Of a stretch of DNA of 10,278 bases, positions 1-5,266 are shown piece after piece. The notes below the pieces were generated by a model. It did no database searches and was not told the DNA's origin. It saw only the letters and a list, made by a program, of their open reading frames with translations. The translations under genes and the position numbers were made by a program. Origin of the DNA: an uncultured Oscillospiraceae bacterium (GTDB lineage: Bacteria; Bacillota; Clostridia; Oscillospirales; Oscillospiraceae); the NCBI GenBank assembly GCA_905234005.1, contig CAJOFW010000027.1:1-10278 (forward strand). Direction: 5' to 3'. Positions within the stretch are counted from its first letter, which is position 1. Every line of letters begins with the position of its first letter.

Positions 1-828
1 GACGAGCACAATATCCCCTTCATCCCCTACACCTACACGATCGGCCGCGACGTGTTCGAGGACGACTGCCGCGAGGAGAGCCGCGCCGCCATCTACGCCG
101 GCATGCGAAACGGCGACATCCTGAAGACCTCGATGATCACCGAGTTTGCCTATTACGACTTCTTCCGGTCGCTGCTCGATACCGGGAAGGACGTGCTCTT
201 TCTCGATATGTCCGAGAAAATGTCCGTCTCCTGCGAGAACGCCCGCCGGGCGGCGGAGCAGATCCGGACGGAGTACCCCGACCGGCGGCTCGTCGTCATG
301 GATACGCGCTGCATATCCGGCGGGCTCGGACTGCTCGTGGAGAACATGGTTCGTCTGCGTGAGGCGGGCAAAAGCCTTGACGAGGCCGTCGCCTGGGGCG
401 AGGCGAACAGGCTCCGTATCGCCCACCGCTTCACCGTGGACGATCTGAACTACCTCAAGGCCGGCGGCCGCGTCTCGAACGCCTCGGCGCTTGTCGGGTC
501 GATTCTGTCCATCAAGCCCGTGCTGTACGTGCCCGACAGCGGCACGCTCGAGGTGGCCAAAAAGGTGCGGGGCCGCCGCGCCGCCCTCGCCGCGATCCTG
601 AGCGGCGTCAAAAACGACCTCGGCAAATTTGACTGCACCGGCACGGAGATACATATCCTCCACGCCGACTGCCTCGCCGACGCCGAGACCGTCCGCGACG
701 GGATACGCGAGGCGTACCCGCAGGTCGGCGACATCGCGATCTCATCCCTCGGCGTCGTCATCGGCGCTCACTGCGGGCCGGGGCTGCTGACCGTGTTCTA
801 CCTCTGCGAGGGCCGTCAGCCCGAATAA
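1..828 (+). CDS. DegV family fatty-acid-binding protein (5'-truncated by window edge)
   Basis: The reading frame is open from base 1 (starting DEHNIPFIPY), so the gene begins before the window; the GTG at 52 is internal. What is missing is probably only the first few tens of residues with the family's N-terminal DSSCDL-like motif. Visible DegV hallmarks are the fatty-acid carboxylate-binding Thr-Ser in KTSMIT, the FTVDDLNYLKAGGRVS segment (typically VDTLEYLrKGGRIS), the LVGSILSIKPVL motif and the C-terminal GVVIGAHCGPGLL motif. DegV (FakB-type) proteins bind one fatty acid between two lobes and, in Firmicutes, present exogenous fatty acids to the kinase FakA; FakA is not in this window. Odd point: the second-lobe motif usually written as S-x-K-L-S-G-T reads SEKMSVSCEN here. 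It lies 5 nt upstream of the pseudouridine synthase gene, so the two are probably cotranscribed. The family call is secure; ligand and FakB status are inference. Confidence 0.93.
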   Translation, partial: DEHNIPFIPYTYTIGRDVFEDDCREESRAAIYAGMRNGDILKTSMITEFAYYDFFRSLLDTGKDVLFLDMSEKMSVSCENARRAAEQIRTEYPDRRLVVMDTRCISGGLGLLVENMVRLREAGKSLDEAVAWGEANRLRIAHRFTVDDLNYLKAGGRVSNASALVGSILSIKPVLYVPDSGTLEVAKKVRGRRAALAAILSGVKNDLGKFDCTGTEIHILHADCLADAETVRDGIREAYPQVGDIAISSLGVVIGAHCGPGLLTVFYLCEGRQPE

Positions 829-833
829 ACGCC

Positions 834-1763
834 GTGAACCGCCTCACGCTCACCGTCACCCCGGCGCAGGACGGCCGCACGGTCGGAAGCCTGATGCGCC
901 GCGAGCTTTCGATGGCGGACGGGCTGATCTCCTCCGCGAAGTTCCGGGAAAACGGCATCCTCGTAAACGGCCGCCGCGTGCGTGTCACCGACCGCGTACA
1001 CGCCGGCGATACGCTGTCCGTCGACGTGTCCGACCGCGACGGCAACCACGCGGCGCCGCTCGATATCCCGGTCGATACGCTCTGGGAGGACGACTGCCTC
1101 GCCGTGCTGTACAAGCCCGCCGGGATATGCGTGTATGGGGAAGGGTTTGCGAATCTGGCCGGGATTCTGGCCTGCAAGTGGGGGAAGGATATCGCTTTTC
1201 ACCCGGTAAACCGCCTCGATGTGGGGACGACCGGCCTTATGCTCGCGGCGAAGGACGGCTACACGCACGACCGCCTGCGGCGTATGCTGCACACCGACGC
1301 CTTCCGGCGGGAGTATATCGCCGTGACCCAGGGCGCGCCGTCGCCGCCGTCCGGCGTGATCGGGCTGCCCATCGGCAGAGACCCCGGGCCGGACGGGCGG
1401 CGGGCCGTCGATCCGGCGGGGCTTGACAGCCGCACCGATTACGAGGTCATATGCGCCCGGGCCGGCCGGGCGCTCGTGCGGCTGCGCCTTCATACGGGCC
1501 GCACACACCAGATCCGCGTACACATGGCCGCGATCGGCTGTCCCCTCGTCGGCGACACGCTGTACGGCGCGGCCGACCGCGGGCTTGACCGCCCGGCGCT
1601 GCACTCGCGCCGTGTGACGCTCACCCACCCGGTCACGGGCGGGACGATCGACGCGTCGGCCCCGCCGCCGGACGATTTCCGGGCGCTGCTGGAGCCGCCC
1701 GGCGGCTGGCGGCTGCGGAAAAGGCTCTGCGAACGGCAGACGTCCGAAACCGTTTCCGAATAG
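834..1763 (+). CDS. RluA-family RNA pseudouridine synthase
   Basis: A 309-residue enzyme predicted to isomerize uridine to pseudouridine in rRNA or tRNA. An S4-like RNA-binding region lies at about residues 15-65 (GILVNGRRVRVTDRVHAGD). The catalytic domain follows, with YKPAGICVYG, the catalytic Asp129 in the NRLDVGTTGLMLAAK motif, and the C-terminal HTGRTHQIRVHMAAIG and PLVGDTLYG motifs. Length and domain order fit the RluC/RluD/YlyB group; the target uridine cannot be assigned. The GTG at 834 is chosen because it keeps the N-terminal strand and the S4 region whole; the next in-frame Met is residue 21. There is no strong Shine-Dalgarno sequence right before it, and the gene starts 5 nt after the degV stop, so translational coupling is likely. 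No convincing terminator was found between its stop and the rpmE promoter. Confidence 0.93.
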   Translation: MNRLTLTVTPAQDGRTVGSLMRRELSMADGLISSAKFRENGILVNGRRVRVTDRVHAGDTLSVDVSDRDGNHAAPLDIPVDTLWEDDCLAVLYKPAGICVYGEGFANLAGILACKWGKDIAFHPVNRLDVGTTGLMLAAKDGYTHDRLRRMLHTDAFRREYIAVTQGAPSPPSGVIGLPIGRDPGPDGRRAVDPAGLDSRTDYEVICARAGRALVRLRLHTGRTHQIRVHMAAIGCPLVGDTLYGAADRGLDRPALHSRRVTLTHPVTGGTIDASAPPPDDFRALLEPPGGWRLRKRLCERQTSETVSE

Positions 1764-1836
1764 GAGGCTTCCGTTTGCGAAAAGCGTCTTTGCGGCCGCT
1801 TCACGCGGAAAACCGGCGAATCCCGCAAAAACCCGC

Positions 1837-1865
1837 TTGCATTTTTCCGCGCCGTGTGGTATGAT
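1837..1865 (+). promoter_or_regulatory. Sigma-A promoter of rpmE (extended -10)
   Basis: The -35 box TTGCAT (1837-1842) and -10 box TATGAT (1860-1865) are separated by exactly 17 nt. A TG at 1857-1858 supplies an extended -10 element. Expected transcription start is near 1872, giving rpmE a leader of about 60 nt. The spacer begins with a T run followed by CCGCGCCGTGTGG, an architecture repeated upstream of addB. Confidence 0.82.
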
Positions 1866-1871
1866 CCAATT

Positions 1872-1931
1872 TGCGTCTTGTAACGGCGGCGTTTGCCGTA
1901 CTCAAGATAGTACATTCCGAGGTGAAAAGCT
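1872..1931 (+). promoter_or_regulatory. rpmE 5' leader with two small, mutually exclusive hairpins
   Basis: Two short stems can be drawn: ACGGC/GCCGT (1883-1887 with 1895-1899) and GTACT/AGTAC (1898-1902 with 1909-1913). They share bases 1898-1899, so both cannot form in full at once. The second ends six bases before the rpmE ribosome binding site (GAGGTG, 1919-1924). Autogenous leaders for L31 have been proposed in several bacterial groups; whether this is one is not shown by the sequence alone. Confidence 0.3.
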
Positions 1932-2132
1932 ATGAAGGAAGGCATCCATCCCAAGTATTACCGCACCAGCATCCGCTGCGCCTGCGGCAACGTCATCGAG
2001 ACCGGCTCCACCCGCGAGAACATCACGGTCGAAATCTGCTCCAAGTGCCACCCGTTCTACACCGGCAAGCAGAAGCTCGTCGACACGAGCGGCCGCGTGG
2101 ACAAGTTCAACCGCAAGTACGGCCTCGCGTGA
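1932..2132 (+). CDS. rpmE: 50S ribosomal protein L31, zinc-binding (C+) type
   Basis: A 66-residue protein with the typical L31 opening MKEGIHPKYY and the C+ zinc ribbon: Cys16 and Cys18 (CAC) paired with Cys36 and Cys39 (CSKC), followed by HPFYTGKQK and a basic C-terminus VDKFNRKYGLA. L31 sits on the large subunit and bridges to the small subunit head. Zinc-type L31 is commonly replaced by a cysteine-free paralogue under zinc starvation; none is present here. The start is fixed by GAGGTG at 1919-1924, seven bases before the ATG. It has its own promoter and terminator and is monocistronic. Codon use is strongly biased (all Ile codons ATC), as expected for a ribosomal protein. Confidence 0.98.
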   Translation: MKEGIHPKYYRTSIRCACGNVIETGSTRENITVEICSKCHPFYTGKQKLVDTSGRVDKFNRKYGLA

Positions 2133-2157
2133 TTTCATTCACAAATCCGCCTGTCAG

Positions 2158-2192
2158 ACGCCGCGTTCCCCGTCCGGGAACGCGGCGTTTTT
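2158..2192 (+). terminator. Rho-independent terminator of rpmE
   Basis: A perfect 13-bp stem, ACGCCGCGTTCCC (2158-2170) with GGGAACGCGGCGT (2176-2188), has a 5-nt loop CGTCC and runs into TTTTT (2188-2192). It lies 25 nt after the rpmE stop. Confidence 0.96.
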
Positions 2193-2211
2193 CGTGTGCG
2201 CGACGACAATA

Positions 2212-2256
2212 CGGCAGATTTCACAATTACCTACCAACCGACTGTGCAAATTGCCG
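2212..2256. repeat. Imperfect 14-nt inverted repeat upstream of the four-gene operon
   Basis: The left arm CGGCAGATTTCACA (2212-2225) and right arm TGTGCAAATTGCCG (2243-2256) form 13 base pairs with one bulged base on each side (G2217 and C2247) around a 17-nt loop. It follows the rpmE terminator and ends about 80 bp before the -35 box of the next promoter, so a protein-binding site is as plausible as an RNA hairpin. The rest of 2193-2336 is AT-rich and shows no gene. Confidence 0.5.
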
Positions 2257-2336
2257 ATGGAGGGCGCGGAGAGTGATTACAAAACGCAATTTTTCAAAGT
2301 ACAAATAGTAAAATTATTGATTTAACGGAAAAGGTG

Positions 2337-2365
2337 TTGGCATTTTCAAAAAGTTATGGTACAAT
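2337..2365 (+). promoter_or_regulatory. Sigma-A promoter of the four-gene operon
   Basis: The -35 box TTGGCA (2337-2342), a 17-nt spacer and -10 box TACAAT (2360-2365), with an extended -10 TG at 2357-2358, give a near-consensus promoter. The region upstream (about 2270-2336) is A/T-rich and could act as an UP element. Expected start is near 2372, leaving a leader of about 36 nt before the first gene. Confidence 0.82.
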
Positions 2366-2407
2366 TCTAAGAGCATTCATCAATTTTCGAAAAGGGAGAC
2401 ACCAAAC

Positions 2408-2959
2408 ATGAAGAAACTTCTCGCAATTGTCCTCACGGTGGCTGTGATGACCTGCCTGCTGGCGGTCGGAGCGGCTGCCGCCGCGGACATCACCATCGTG
2501 CGCGATGGCGACGTCATGACCGTCACCGACAACAGGACCGGCGAATCCTACACCGTCGAGTGGGTCGACGCCGCCGACGCCGCCGAGACCGATGAGGTCG
2601 CGGGCATCGCGGTCGACTACTACGACGCCGCGTCCGCCGAGCCCTCCGGCGAGCCCTCCGCCGAGCCTGCCGAGGCCGAGGAAGCCCCCGCCGAGGAGGA
2701 GGCCCCCGCCGAGGAGGCTGCCGAGGCCGAGGAGGAGGCCCCTGTCGAGGAGGCTGCCGAGGCCGAGGAGGAAGCCCCCGCCGAGGAGGCTGCCGAGGCT
2801 GAGGAGGCCCCCGCCGAGGAGGAGGCCGCCGCCGAGCCTGCGAACCCCGACTATGACCCGACCCGCAGCTACGGCGGGACCGCCGCCCTCTGGGCGATCA
2901 TCACGATCGTCGTGGGCGTCGCACTCATGGCTTCCTTTGGGAAGAAGAAAAAGAGCTGA
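2408..2959 (+). CDS. Secreted, membrane-anchored Ala/Glu/Pro-repeat protein, function unknown
   Basis: A 183-residue protein I cannot assign to a named family. In order: a signal peptide at residues 1-26 (MKK, hydrophobic core, GAAAAA before DITIV); a small globular-looking part at about 27-75, whose VRDGDVMTVTDNRTGESYTV looks like a beta hairpin; an acidic low-complexity linker at about 77-145 built on EEAPAE and EEAAEAEEEAPA units; PDYDPTRSYGGT; one transmembrane helix at about 159-177; and a KKKKS cytoplasmic end. Predicted topology is N-terminal domain and acidic arm outside, C-terminus inside. There is no sortase motif, and Cys16 lies inside the signal core without a lipobox. The start is set by AGGGAG at 2393-2398. 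It is the first gene after the operon promoter, 48 nt before the MFS gene with no terminator between. A role as surface display or scaffold for the transporter is only a guess from position. Confidence 0.87.
   Translation: MKKLLAIVLTVAVMTCLLAVGAAAAADITIVRDGDVMTVTDNRTGESYTVEWVDAADAAETDEVAGIAVDYYDAASAEPSGEPSAEPAEAEEAPAEEEAPAEEAAEAEEEAPVEEAAEAEEEAPAEEAAEAEEAPAEEEAAAEPANPDYDPTRSYGGTAALWAIITIVVGVALMASFGKKKKS
2711..2815 (+). repeat. In-frame 36-nt tandem repeats coding for a 12-residue Glu/Ala/Pro unit
   Basis: Two full 36-nt units (2711-2746 and 2747-2782) and a shortened third (2783-2815, one Glu codon fewer) encode EEAAEAEEEAPV, EEAAEAEEEAPA and EEAAEAEEAPA. The DNA copies are nearly identical, each opening with GAGGAGGCTGCCGAGG, which points to recent duplication or slippage. 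Length variation between strains would be expected. Confidence 0.85.
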
Positions 2960-3007
2960 GCTCCAAGTCATCCCAACAAAAATAACAAATCAGGAGGAGA
3001 AACAATC

Positions 3008-4309
3008 ATGCTGAAAAACAAGAAGTTCGCAACCTATGCCATCGCGTTCAACGTCCTGGGCATCGTGTTCATGTTCATGTACTCCGGACTGCAGAACGAC
3101 CACTACAACATCATCGCGTCGTTCAGCGCGTGGAGCGCCACCCAGGTCCAGCTCGGCCGTACAATCGCCGAGTACGTCTGCATCGTCCTGACCTTCATCT
3201 ACGGCACGTTCTTCATGAAGTACGGCGTCCGCAAGACCCTGATCCCCTGCATCCTGCTCTGCGCTCTGGGCTGCGTGGGCATCGTCGCGGCGAACGGCCT
3301 CGTCATCAATGACGGCGTCGGCTCCTTCGGCCTGTACACCGTGTCCAGCTTCATCCTGCGCTGCTGCTGCATGTGCTTCCAGATGGCCGGCTTCCAGCTC
3401 GCCGCCAACTGGTTCATCAAGTATCGCGGCCGCGTGCTCGGCATCATCACCCTCGGCTCCCCGCTGTTCTCCGTTGTCGGCGTCGGCGGCATGACCAACC
3501 TGATCGCGAACCACTGGAACGGCGACTATCGCCCCTTCTATGTCGGCATCACCGTCGTCCTGGTCGTCATCGCCATCCTGACCCGCTTCCTGCTCCGCGA
3601 CACGCCGGAGGAAGTCGGTCTCTATCCCGACGGCGCGGATCACGCCCCCCTGTCCGAGGACAATGCCGATGCCGATGAGATCCACATGACTGTCAAGCAG
3701 GTTCTCTCCGAGAAGCGCGCGTGGCTCCTCATCGTCTCCTACGGCGCTTTCCAGTTCATCATCAACTGCTGCATGAGCTCCATGGCCATCCGCTACATCA
3801 GCCTCGGCGGCCTTGAGGTCTGGCTCGCCGCCACGAAGTGGCTGTCCGTCGGCGCCATCCTCGGCATCTTCATGAGCTATGTCTTCGGCTGGCTCGACGA
3901 CAAGTACGGCACCATCATCGCCTCCATCGCGCTCGGCGTCTCCGAGCTTCTGCCCGTCTGCATGCTGATGTTCATGCCCGAGGGCGGCAATGCCGGCATG
4001 GAGATCCTCTGGGGCTTCGGCGTTGCCTGCATGACCGGCGGCGTGCCCACCATGCACCCGGCCTCCATCACCTATGCCTACGGCCGTCGTGAGTATCAGT
4101 CCGCGAACCGTATCATCATGGCCATCCAGCTCATCCCGTCGGCCTTCGCCGCCATGATGATGGCCGCTCTCATCCAGTCCGGCAAGGGCTTCACCGCCTA
4201 CCTCATCTGCGTCATCGTCATCGTTGTCGGCCTCATCGCCACCCTCATGCTCCGCAGCGTTCCCGACGCGATGGCCGCCGACCGCGCCTACAACAAAGAG
4301 AATGCCTGA
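3008..4309 (+). CDS. MFS transporter, 12 predicted membrane helices (OFA-like)
   Basis: A 433-residue major facilitator protein, predicted to move a small organic solute across the cytoplasmic membrane. Hydrophobic segments form two six-helix halves joined by an acidic cytoplasmic loop at about 198-237 (RDTPEEVGLYPDG to DNADADEIHM). The loop 2-3 signature is reduced to FFMKYGVRKTL (about 68-78), with an equivalent GWLDDKYGTIIAS in loop 8-9 (about 294-306). ANWFIKYRGRVLGI at 133-146 resembles the loop 4-5 region of oxalate/formate-antiporter-like MFS proteins. Helix 4 has an unusual Cys cluster, CCCMC (119-123). AGGAGG at 2992-2997 sets the start, and the gap of 25 nt to the next gene indicates one transcript. 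The neighbouring flavin reductase suggests import of its substrate or exchange with its product; the substrate cannot be named. Confidence 0.93.
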   Translation: MLKNKKFATYAIAFNVLGIVFMFMYSGLQNDHYNIIASFSAWSATQVQLGRTIAEYVCIVLTFIYGTFFMKYGVRKTLIPCILLCALGCVGIVAANGLVINDGVGSFGLYTVSSFILRCCCMCFQMAGFQLAANWFIKYRGRVLGIITLGSPLFSVVGVGGMTNLIANHWNGDYRPFYVGITVVLVVIAILTRFLLRDTPEEVGLYPDGADHAPLSEDNADADEIHMTVKQVLSEKRAWLLIVSYGAFQFIINCCMSSMAIRYISLGGLEVWLAATKWLSVGAILGIFMSYVFGWLDDKYGTIIASIALGVSELLPVCMLMFMPEGGNAGMEILWGFGVACMTGGVPTMHPASITYAYGRREYQSANRIIMAIQLIPSAFAAMMMAALIQSGKGFTAYLICVIVIVVGLIATLMLRSVPDAMAADRAYNKENA

Positions 4310-4334
4310 GCTATCCTGAAAGAGGAAAAAACAC

Positions 4335-5177
4335 ATGGGACTTTTCAACAGAAAGAAGACGGAAGAGACCGTCGCCAGCGTAGTCGAGGTCGCCGCCGCT
4401 CCGGTGGAGGCCGCCGTCGCCGATGCCGCTGAGTCCGCCGTCGCCGCCGAGGCCGCCGTTGCCGAGGCCGTCCAGGCCGCTGAGGAGGCGAAAGCCGCCG
4501 AGGTGGTCGAGGAAGCCGTCGAGGCCGTCGAGGAGGCCGTCGAAGAGGCAGTCGAGGAGGCCGCTCCGGAGGCTCCCGCCGCCGATTCCTGCGGCGGCTC
4601 CTGCGCCGCCCCCACGGACGAGAACGAGCTCACCAGGAAGGAAGTCGGCACCGTCTATCAGGTTCGCATGAACTATCACGCCGGCTACAACGTATACAAG
4701 CCCTGGCCCAACGGCGGGCGCACGATCCACGCCGGCATCGGCTGGTTCCACCCCTTCGGCCCGAGCGAGTATTACGGCATGGCCAACATCCCCGGTGAGA
4801 TCTGCGAGGAATCCAAGCAGTTCCCGCTCGACAAGTTCTTCACCGACGACTGGATGGAGAACTTCGAGACCGACCTGTTCTGCATCTACCGCATGCCCGA
4901 CGGCGACATCTACGCCTGGGACGGCATGTTCGCGGTGCGCGGTCTGGATCCGAGCAAGTGCATCGTCTACAACAGCGAGTATACCCGTCAGGACGTGCTC
5001 GTAAACGTCATCGTCGGCGGCACCGGCCGCTACGAGGGCGTTCGCGGCCTGCTGATCGGCACCGCTGAGGGCGGCGGCATCACGAAGGCCGTGGGCGAAA
5101 TGCCCGACGGCAGCCCGCTGGAGCTTCCCGAGACGATCATGAAGGATCTTTCCGGCTACATCCGCTTCCCCGAATAA
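4335..5177 (+). CDS. Ala/Glu-rich arm fused to a barrel-like (allene oxide cyclase/dirigent-type) domain
   Basis: A 280-residue protein without signal peptide or membrane helix, so probably cytoplasmic. Residues 1-10 are basic (MGLFNRKKTE). Residues 11-84 are almost only Ala, Glu and Val and should form a long helix or coiled coil. A CGGSC pair (Cys86, Cys90) follows, then a folded domain at about 104-280. That domain carries NVIVGGTGRYEGVRG (224-238), the turn motif typical of allene oxide cyclase-like and dirigent barrels (GGTGxYxGxxG), followed by LLIGTAEGGG, and upstream aromatic-rich stretches such as IGWFHPFGPSEYYG. Full family membership is an inference from this motif; the first half of the domain is not one I recognise. 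AGAGGA at 4321-4326 sets the start. Its position between a transporter and a flavin reductase suggests that it binds, cyclizes or isomerizes the same compound. Codon use is highly biased, as in its neighbours. Confidence 0.9.
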   Translation: MGLFNRKKTEETVASVVEVAAAPVEAAVADAAESAVAAEAAVAEAVQAAEEAKAAEVVEEAVEAVEEAVEEAVEEAAPEAPAADSCGGSCAAPTDENELTRKEVGTVYQVRMNYHAGYNVYKPWPNGGRTIHAGIGWFHPFGPSEYYGMANIPGEICEESKQFPLDKFFTDDWMENFETDLFCIYRMPDGDIYAWDGMFAVRGLDPSKCIVYNSEYTRQDVLVNVIVGGTGRYEGVRGLLIGTAEGGGITKAVGEMPDGSPLELPETIMKDLSGYIRFPE

Positions 5178-5191
5178 TCCCAAAAACCGAG

Positions 5192-5220
5192 AAGGGGTCG
5201 ATGCTGCATCGGCCCCTTTT
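5192..5220 (+). terminator. Intra-operon hairpin: partial terminator or attenuator
   Basis: AAGGGGTCGATG (5192-5203) pairs with CATCGGCCCCTT (5207-5218), 12 pairs including one G-U, with the loop CTG and a run of only four T. It sits 14 nt after the stop of the barrel-like gene and 46 nt before the flavoprotein start. No good promoter follows: there is a TACAAT at 5231-5236 without a matching -35. It therefore probably lowers rather than stops transcription into the flavoprotein gene, or stabilizes the 3' end of the upstream message. Confidence 0.72.
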
Positions 5221-5266
5221 CAAGACTTTGTACAATCACCAATCTATTCACGGGAGGAACACGAAA

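Noticed and set aside
2311..2328. Possible Rex operator (TTAAC half-site) before the operon promoter
   Set aside because: Only one half matches the clostridial TTGTTAA-N4-TTAACAA pattern; the other half matches at three of seven positions.
2447..2464. Lipoprotein signal at Cys16 of the repeat protein
   Set aside because: The Cys is in the middle of the hydrophobic core, without a small-residue lipobox before it, and an AAAAA cleavage site follows later.
2354..2971. Gly/Leu-rich minus-strand frame that looks like a glycine-rich repeat protein
   Set aside because: It is the reverse complement of the Glu/Ala/Pro repeats of the plus-strand gene, which has a signal peptide, promoter and ribosome binding site.
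2990..4651. 553-codon open frame on the minus strand, rich in Asp, Glu, His, Ala and Gly
   Set aside because: It lies opposite the MFS and barrel genes, which have clear motifs, ribosome binding sites and codon bias. The open antisense frame is a by-product of GC-rich third positions.
5201..5266. Upstream ATG of the flavoprotein, adding 22 residues
   Set aside because: The ATG is inside the hairpin, has no ribosome binding site, and the added residues do not resemble a signal peptide. The ATG at 5267 has GGGAGG at good spacing.
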